From contig JAPKZT010000226.1 of assembly GCA_026393655.1 (NCBI GenBank), positions 1 through 11,227 of the forward strand: 11,227 bases of DNA, given 5' to 3'. The DNA is from Actinomycetota bacterium (lineage in GTDB: Bacteria > Actinomycetota > Acidimicrobiia > Acidimicrobiales > Ilumatobacteraceae). Each line of letters opens with the position of its first letter. Position 1 is the first letter of the stretch. Positions 7,053 through 11,227 of this stretch are shown here, piece by piece. A program made the translations under genes and the position numbers. The notes beneath the pieces are model-generated. The model was not told the DNA's origin. It did not search any database and worked only from the letters and a program-made list of their open reading frames with translations.

Positions 7053-8360
7053 CTAGTCTGCCACGCCGCCAGTTGAACGGCGACGGCGACCAGACCGTCC
7101 AGAGCCATCACTCGCCGACTCAGACCTAACTGGCAAATCAATAACTGTCGCAAGATTCGGAGTAAGTGCTGTTTTGTGTGGAAACGCCATTGCCTCAACA
7201 AAAAGTTGTTGAAACCGAGGCTCTGTTGCAGTTTCAATTTTTGTGACGCCACGAACTGTTGACTCCATTTCATATCGCAACTTTCGAGAAAGTAGTGACT
7301 GCACTGCACCGGCGCCCGCTGCATTGCCGACCGCACGAACACCAGCGACCGGGCAATCGGGCACGAGTCCGAGCACCATCGCATAAACCGGATCAATATG
7401 CGCACCAAATGCGCCAGCAAGACGAATGTCGTGCACGACTGGCGAACCAGCATGCTCAACCAACAAATCAATGCCCGCTCGCAACGCAGCCTTGGCTAGT
7501 TGAATTGCGCGCACATCATTTTGTGTTACATAAAGTTTTGTCTCACCGTTTTCATAAAATAAATACGAGAATGTGCGATCATCTGCCACGATGCGATTTG
7601 ATCTTGTAGCAAGTTCGCCGCGCACGACGCCGTCAGTGTCGATGATTCCACTTAGATACATTTCGCCAATTACTTCGATTATTCCAGAGCCACAGATGCC
7701 GGTGATTGCAGTGTCGCCAAGTGACTCGGCGAAACCTGGTTCGTCGCTCCACAACGTTGAACCAATAACTTTTATACGTGGCTCAAGTGTCTTGCGGTCG
7801 ATGCGAACGTGTTCGATTGCGCCGGCAGTTGCACGCTGACCTGCACTTATTTGAGCACCTTCAAAGGCAGGCCCAGTTGGGCTTGAGGCGGCGAACTGAT
7901 GAACAGTATTGCCAAGAACAATCTCGGCATTTGTGCCAATGTCAACTAACAGTTGCATTTCTTTTGAACGATGAGGCCCTTCAGCAAGGATTGCTGCCGC
8001 TGTATCTGCACCAACGTGACCGGCAATACATGGACCGACGTAATAACTCGCGTTCGGTAAATCGAGATCGAGTTCATTCGCCCAACCACTGACTGATTCG
8101 TTTGTCGCCAAAACGAACGGCGCCATACCAAGCGGCGTCGGGTCGATGCCCAAGACAATGTGATGCATGATCGGATTGCCAACAATTGCAATTTCTAAAA
8201 CACTGGCACGAGAAATATCTGCATTTGCAACAAGGTTGCCAACGAGATCATCAAGCGAAGTTCTAATCGCTTTAGTGAGTTCGGCGTCTCCACCTGGATT
8301 CATCATCACATATGAGACACGACTCATTAAGTCTTCGCCGAAACGAATTTGCGGATTCAT
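7053..8360 (-). CDS. Corrinoid reactivase (RACE, DUF4445/ASKHA), C-terminal part after in-frame TAG
   Basis: This stretch encodes most of the ASKHA ATPase of a RamA-like reductive activator of corrinoid enzymes. Such proteins use ATP and an Fe-S cluster to reduce inactive Co(II) to Co(I). Counting from the reconstructed full-length protein, it begins at MNPQIRFGED (residues 240-249) and contains the nucleotide-loop motif VDIGTNAE (about 378-385). It also has ITGICGSGIIEVIGEM, VTQNDVRAIQLAKAALRAGI and LAGAFG in family order. The first ATG downstream of the in-frame TAG is at 8358-8360, preceded by a TTG. Neither has a convincing Shine-Dalgarno sequence, so independent expression is uncertain. 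The six codons between the TAG and the TTG also read as normal protein. The C-terminus has an Arg-rich tail (RSGRRRR). The stop is TAG, 5 bp before the MttB ATG. Confidence 0.85.
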   Translation of the reverse strand: MNPQIRFGEDLMSRVSYVMMNPGGDAELTKAIRTSLDDLVGNLVANADISRASVLEIAIVGNPIMHHIVLGIDPTPLGMAPFVLATNESVSGWANELDLDLPNASYYVGPCIAGHVGADTAAAILAEGPHRSKEMQLLVDIGTNAEIVLGNTVHQFAASSPTGPAFEGAQISAGQRATAGAIEHVRIDRKTLEPRIKVIGSTLWSDEPGFAESLGDTAITGICGSGIIEVIGEMYLSGIIDTDGVVRGELATRSNRIVADDRTFSYLFYENGETKLYVTQNDVRAIQLAKAALRAGIDLLVEHAGSPVVHDIRLAGAFGAHIDPVYAMVLGLVPDCPVAGVRAVGNAAGAGAVQSLLSRKLRYEMESTVRGVTKIETATEPRFQQLFVEAMAFPHKTALTPNLATVIDLPVRSESASDGSGRSGRRRRSTGGVAD

Positions 8361-8381
8361 CAATCCATAACTACCAATGAT

Positions 8382-8384
8382 CTA
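8382..8384 (-). other. In-frame TAG interrupting the reactivase reading frame
   Basis: Read on the minus strand, the gene from 9077 to 7053 is one frame of 675 codons, broken only by this TAG at codon 232. Upstream it reads HLCELLTG and downstream IIGSYGLMNPQ, with no frameshift, giving the usual full length for this family. In homologues I remember, this position follows a TG pair in a β-hairpin and is commonly Glu, so GAG to TAG would be a single change. The break falls just after the phosphate-binding DVGSTT motif, splitting the ATPase fold. TAG also ends six genes in this window, so it acts as a normal stop here. Confidence 0.9.
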
Positions 8385-9077
8385 ACCGGTCAAGAGTTCG
8401 CATAAATGACCCGCAACGGTTGTCGAGCCAACATCAACCGCAATTCCGTATGCGGCATCAACAAAACCGGGCCACGCTGCAACGATTTGATCAAGATTTT
8501 CGGTATGACGAACCGCAACAGTCACTTCACCGTCGGCTTTAGCCATCGCCGAGTGCAAGGTGCTGAGCGCGCGACGCGCGACTTGCGGCGCACGAACTCT
8601 GTGTTGTACAGCTACGGCGTTGGCGAGTGCATCGGCGGCACTGACAGAGTCACCGAGTTGTGCTTCTGGAATTGTTAAATAATACAGACTGAAACTCGGG
8701 TCAACAGTTATCGGCTCGAGATCTAAATCTTTTCGCACAATTTGCTTATGCACTTGACTAATCGCAGGTACATCAATTACAACATCGCCACAAATTCGCG
8801 CCGCACATCCAAGACGGTTACCGGCAACTAGAGCACGCTTCGCGCGGTAGTTAGTTTCTGTTTCAGCAAAACTTGATAGCGAAGATTCGGTGACGGTGAC
8901 TCCCCATTTAGCGAAGACGCCAGTTGATGGAGTTATCTGACATCGACCGCAGATTCCGCGGCCACCGCAAACAGAATCGATATCTGCACCAAGTTGGCGG
9001 GCGGCTTCAAGAACAGTTACACCGTCTTCAACTACGCCATCAAGCCCCGACGGGGTAAAGACGACTCGTCGCTGCAT
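8382..9077 (-). CDS. Corrinoid reactivase (RACE), N-terminal ferredoxin part, ends at in-frame TAG
   Basis: This 231-residue frame is the amino half of a ferredoxin-ASKHA reactivase. A plant-type [2Fe-2S] domain occupies about residues 1-100, with ligands Cys37, Cys43, Cys46 (CX5CX2C) and Cys91. A linker domain follows to about residue 208. It then enters the ATPase with AVDVGSTT at 213-220, the first phosphate loop, and stops 12 codons later at TAG. On its own it would lack almost all of the ATPase. The frame continues past the stop into the C-terminal part, so this is best read as one interrupted gene (7053-9077). The ATG at 9077 lies 6 bp after the TAG of the pterin-binding methyltransferase gene, in the same frame as that gene. 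No strong Shine-Dalgarno sequence is present, suggesting translation coupled to the upstream gene. Confidence 0.87.
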   Translation of the reverse strand: MQRRVVFTPSGLDGVVEDGVTVLEAARQLGADIDSVCGGRGICGRCQITPSTGVFAKWGVTVTESSLSSFAETETNYRAKRALVAGNRLGCAARICGDVVIDVPAISQVHKQIVRKDLDLEPITVDPSFSLYYLTIPEAQLGDSVSAADALANAVAVQHRVRAPQVARRALSTLHSAMAKADGEVTVAVRHTENLDQIVAAWPGFVDAAYGIAVDVGSTTVAGHLCELLTG

Positions 9078-9083
9078 TGCTAT

Positions 9084-9986
9084 CTACTCGGTCTTGCGTC
9101 GACCACGACTATTTCTAGCGGCACGATCGGCGTTAACTTCGTTCGGGTCGCGATTAGCACGAATCCAAGCCGAGCAGTTCTCGTCATTGCCGACGAGCAC
9201 ATCGGCGGCCATCACGAGTGTTTTAACTTCTGGATGCATTGGATTCATGATCGCCGAAGTCATACCAGCACCAATTGCCATTGCCAAGAATGTGCCGGTG
9301 ATGTTATTACGCGAAGGTATTCCGAAACTTACATTAGACGCACCACATGTGGTATTAACTTTAAGTTCTTCACGCAAACGACGGATGATTTTAAACGCGG
9401 TGCGACCAGCATCGCCCATCGCCCCAATTGGCATGACTAATGGATCAACCACGACGTCACAGGCAGGGATGCCGTAATCGGCGGCGTGATTAACAATTTT
9501 TTTAGCCACGGCGAAACGCTCATCTGGATCCATACTGATGCCTGTCTCATCGTTTGAAATCGCCACAACAGCAGCGCCGTATTTTGCCACGAGTGGCAAG
9601 ACGCGCTCAAGATTGGCTTCTTCACCGGTTACTGAGTTGACAAGTGCTTTGCCTTTATAAACGGCAAGGCCTGCTTCAAGTGCGGCGATAATTGATGAGT
9701 CAATCGACAACGGAACATCTGTGATTGACTGCACAAGTTGAATTGCTTTTGCCAAGAGTGCAGGCTCATCAGCCAACGGAATACCAGCATTGACATCAAG
9801 CATGTGAGCGCCTGCGACTACTTGTGCTAACGCATCGGACTCAACACGGCTGAAGTTTCCTTCTTTCATTTCAGCGGCGAGAAGTTTGCGCCCAGTTGGG
9901 TTGATGCGTTCGCCGATCATTACAAACGGACGACCGAAACCAATTACGACTTCTTTAGTTGCTGATGAAAGTATTGTGTCTGTCAT
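9084..9986 (-). CDS. Pterin-binding methyltetrahydrofolate:corrinoid methyltransferase (MeTr/AcsE-like)
   Basis: The 300-residue product is a DHPS-like TIM barrel of the methyltetrahydrofolate:corrinoid methyltransferase type, equivalent to the folate domain of MetH. Visible pterin-site motifs are MIGERINPTG (23-32), MLDVNAG (62-68), SIDSS (94-98), NSVTGE (117-122), DPLVMPIG (181-188) and the GASNVSFGIPSR segment (215-226). Asn218 corresponds to the residue that contacts folate N5 in this family. It moves a methyl group between THF and the Co(I) corrinoid, so in this cluster it links the corrinoid protein to the folate pool in either direction. The C-terminal 20 residues are polar and Arg-rich. 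The ATG at 9986 is preceded by a weak GAGAAAG at 7 nt. It starts 13 bp after the small 'virulence factor' gene, and its TAG is in frame with the reactivase start 6 bp further on. Confidence 0.9.
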   Translation of the reverse strand: MTDTILSSATKEVVIGFGRPFVMIGERINPTGRKLLAAEMKEGNFSRVESDALAQVVAGAHMLDVNAGIPLADEPALLAKAIQLVQSITDVPLSIDSSIIAALEAGLAVYKGKALVNSVTGEEANLERVLPLVAKYGAAVVAISNDETGISMDPDERFAVAKKIVNHAADYGIPACDVVVDPLVMPIGAMGDAGRTAFKIIRRLREELKVNTTCGASNVSFGIPSRNNITGTFLAMAIGAGMTSAIMNPMHPEVKTLVMAADVLVGNDENCSAWIRANRDPNEVNADRAARNSRGRRKTE

Positions 9987-9999
9987 AAGTTTTCTTTCT

Positions 10000-10374
10000 C
10001 TATTCGTTTTCTTCGAGTTCTTCTAAAGCCAACAATGCATCAGTACTAATTGCGGAATTGTCAACATCGGCTTCGTATCCGCCGGCGAATGCCAATCTCC
10101 CGAGTCGCTCACGCGAATATTCACCGTCAAGTCGATCTGCTTCACGTTGCGCCGCTTCGGCGAGGTCTCCGACTAATGGCAAACTAATTCGACGCCACTG
10201 GGCTATATCTTCATCGGCCGTATAAATATGCGCCTTACGTTTCGCACGATCAATCGCCCGCTGAAATTTATCTGAGAGTTGCACTTGCTTGCGTTCGCGA
10301 CCGGCTTGAGCGTTTACTTGTGCCGGGATATCACGCCACATAATTACAATCACTTCGTTACTTCCGCGAGGCAT
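10000..10374 (-). CDS. Small 'virulence factor' family protein, uncharacterised
   Basis: This 124-residue soluble protein resembles the small family labelled 'virulence factor' (Pfam Virulence_fact) in many genomes. The name is historical and gives no function. The recognisable core is VIVIMWRDIPAQV near residues 8-20, followed by a charged helical region (RAIDRAKRKAH, about 39-49), a WRR segment near 60-63, and an acidic C-terminus (LEELEENE). There is no signal peptide or membrane segment. The ATG at 10374 has a good Shine-Dalgarno sequence, so it is preferred over the internal Met at residue 12. It sits 3 bp after the DUF1638 stop and 13 bp before the pterin-binding methyltransferase. I recall such genes lying with DUF1638 and corrinoid methyltransferases in other bacteria, so a supporting role in corrinoid methyl transfer is likely, but that is inference. 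The stop is TAG. Confidence 0.8.
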   Translation of the reverse strand: MPRGSNEVIVIMWRDIPAQVNAQAGRERKQVQLSDKFQRAIDRAKRKAHIYTADEDIAQWRRISLPLVGDLAEAAQREADRLDGEYSRERLGRLAFAGGYEADVDNSAISTDALLALEELEENE

Positions 10375-10377
10375 TAG

Positions 10378-11007
10378 TTATTCTCCCTTGGTTTCATCTG
10401 ATTTGCTCAGCGATTTGAAAGAAACCGGTATCGCGTCGGCAAAATATTTCAAACCGACATGGCGATGCTCAAACGACAGACCGAGTTTCTGTGCAGCATC
10501 TCGCCCAGCGCTCACAATTTCTGGGTCAACAGTTTGAGAAAACAGCACGACACGACGATAGTTGCCAAAATATGCACTAAGTAGTTCTGGATGATCTTCT
10601 AAACCAAGACCCTGCCAGACCAGCGCGTCAAAATGCTTGGCGAGAAAATCAGTCAAATAAAAAGTTCCAGGTTCTTCATCATGTGCATTTAAGAAATCAG
10701 CCGTTCCGGCAAAAAACTCGTAACAGTGCGCACCTGGCAATCGACTCACGGATGGATATTTTTCGAGAAGCAGATCTAAATGACCGCCTGTTCCACAGTC
10801 TGCATATGCAACAAAGATTGGCCGTGACCCATTTTGTTCAAGTAGTTCAGCAACTTGTGGCGTGATGTTCTCGGGACGGTTATGTAGATTTGCCGGCAGA
10901 TACTTGATTTCGATGCTTTCTTCAACGCCTGATGCGCGCAGCACGGCGCGCAACTCAGAAGCTAATGCTCCACAAGCAATTATTAACGGTCGCGTGTCAG
11001 AAGACAT
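10378..11007 (-). CDS. DUF1638 family protein, uncharacterised
   Basis: The 209-residue protein matches the DUF1638 pattern. It has an N-terminal IIACGAL strand with Cys12, YLPANLHNRPENI at 36-48 with His42, FVAYADCGTGG at 65-75 with Cys71, and RLPGAHCYEFFAG at 89-101 with His94-Cys95. More histidines follow (139, 181, 183). The set of Cys and His in separate conserved loops suggests a metal, Fe-S or corrinoid site, but no function is established to my knowledge. It is soluble, with no signal peptide. It lies 13 bp after the corrinoid-protein stop and 3 bp before the 'virulence factor' gene, so it is almost certainly co-expressed with them. The ATG at 11007 has no clear Shine-Dalgarno sequence. 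The stop is TAA. Confidence 0.85.
   Translation of the reverse strand: MSSDTRPLIIACGALASELRAVLRASGVEESIEIKYLPANLHNRPENITPQVAELLEQNGSRPIFVAYADCGTGGHLDLLLEKYPSVSRLPGAHCYEFFAGTADFLNAHDEEPGTFYLTDFLAKHFDALVWQGLGLEDHPELLSAYFGNYRRVVLFSQTVDPEIVSAGRDAAQKLGLSFEHRHVGLKYFADAIPVSFKSLSKSDETKGE
10383..10389 (-). promoter_or_regulatory. Shine-Dalgarno sequence for the 'virulence factor' gene
   Basis: On the minus strand AAGGGAG lies 8 nt before the ATG at 10374, inside the last codons of the DUF1638 gene. It is the only strong Shine-Dalgarno sequence I found in the window. It fixes the start at 10374 and allows ribosome loading at this internal gene. Confidence 0.6.
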
Positions 11008-11020
11008 CGCAAACTAAAAC

Positions 11021-11227
11021 TTAGGCGACTGATGGGCCAGGTGGTTCGGCATTTCGCAAACGACGAGCACCGACTAGTTGCTTTGCGGTTTCTGATGCCA
11101 CTGCAGCGTCTCGACAATATGCATCGGCGCCAACAGCAACGCTGAATTCTTCGTTCAAAGGTGCGCCACCAACCAAAATGATGTACTTGTCGCGAATGCC
11201 TTTTTCTTTCATCGTGTCAACGACGAC
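11021..11227 (-). CDS. Corrinoid (cobalamin)-binding protein, C-terminal part only
   Basis: The frame enters from the right edge and gives the last 68 residues of a B12-binding protein of the MtbC/MetH type. The visible part reads VVVDTMKEKGIRDKYIILVGGAPLNEEF in two steps (β4-helix-β5), then GADAYCRDAAVASETAKQLV. That is the conserved end of the Rossmann-like cobalamin domain, with the VGGAP loop near the nucleotide tail. The DxHxxG motif that ligates cobalt lies upstream, outside the window, so it cannot be checked. The Met at 11210-11212 is internal, not the start. Such proteins carry the methyl group on cobalt between the substrate methyltransferase (MttB-like), the folate methyltransferase and possibly homocysteine methyltransferase. 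It is the first visible gene of the minus-strand cluster, and its TAA is 13 bp before the DUF1638 gene. Confidence 0.88.
   Translation of the reverse strand, partial: VVVDTMKEKGIRDKYIILVGGAPLNEEFSVAVGADAYCRDAAVASETAKQLVGARRLRNAEPPGPSVA

Noticed and set aside
8382..8384. Pyrrolysine insertion as the explanation for the in-frame TAG
   Set aside because: Known Pyl sites are in the substrate methyltransferases, not in reactivases. No pyl genes are visible, and TAG is a routine stop for six genes here. Kept only as something to check.
11021..11212. Complete 63-residue small gene starting at 11212
   Set aside because: The frame stays open to the window edge and the sequence is the end of a B12-binding domain, so the Met is internal.

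Overview
The window is gene-dense DNA of moderate G+C with very short intergenic gaps. It looks like a streamlined bacterial chromosome, most plausibly a planktonic actinobacterium. Three features suggest this: few Shine-Dalgarno sequences, -10-like TAnnnT hexamers placed 6-7 nt before start codons (the leaderless pattern common in Actinobacteria), and proteins whose nearest remembered relatives come from marine and freshwater bacteria. The taxonomic guess is low to moderate confidence because no marker gene is present. No rRNA, tRNA, CRISPR array, insertion sequence or convincing intrinsic terminator was seen.

Layout. Positions 1-301 (minus) hold the 5' part of an unrecognised membrane protein running off the left edge. 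It diverges from a plus-strand pair: an EamA/DMT-type 10-helix transporter (359-1264) and a PfkB-family kinase (1292-2224). The kinase stop overlaps the stop of the convergent minus-strand cluster. That cluster holds nine genes and fills 2221-11227. In transcription order (right to left) they are: corrinoid-binding protein (3' end only), DUF1638 protein, small 'virulence factor' family protein, pterin-binding methyltransferase, ferredoxin-ASKHA corrinoid reactivase (RACE/DUF4445), MttB-family methyltransferase, MetF-like reductase, DAO-type FAD oxidoreductase, and a homocysteine/betaine-homocysteine S-methyltransferase (bmt-like).

How they could work together. The cluster reads as a corrinoid one-carbon hub. 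The MttB homologue has no in-frame amber codon, so it belongs to the non-pyrrolysine branch, whose characterised members include glycine betaine methyltransferases. It would move a methyl group from a quaternary amine to the corrinoid protein. The pterin-binding protein would exchange methyl groups between the corrinoid and tetrahydrofolate. The MetF-like protein would interconvert methyl- and methylene-THF. The homocysteine methyltransferase would make methionine, the FAD oxidoreductase would oxidise the N-methyl amino acid left after demethylation, and RACE would reduce inactive Co(II) corrinoid. The same parts (homocysteine, pterin and B12 modules plus a RamA-like reactivase) also resemble a methionine synthase split into separate proteins. 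DUF1638 and the 'virulence factor' protein have no known function.

The most striking anomaly is an in-frame TAG at 8382-8384. It divides the reactivase inside its ATPase fold while the reading frame on both sides is intact. TAG is also the ordinary stop of six of the eleven genes whose 3' ends are visible, so genome-wide amber reassignment is unlikely. A point nonsense mutation, an assembly error or local readthrough are the main explanations.
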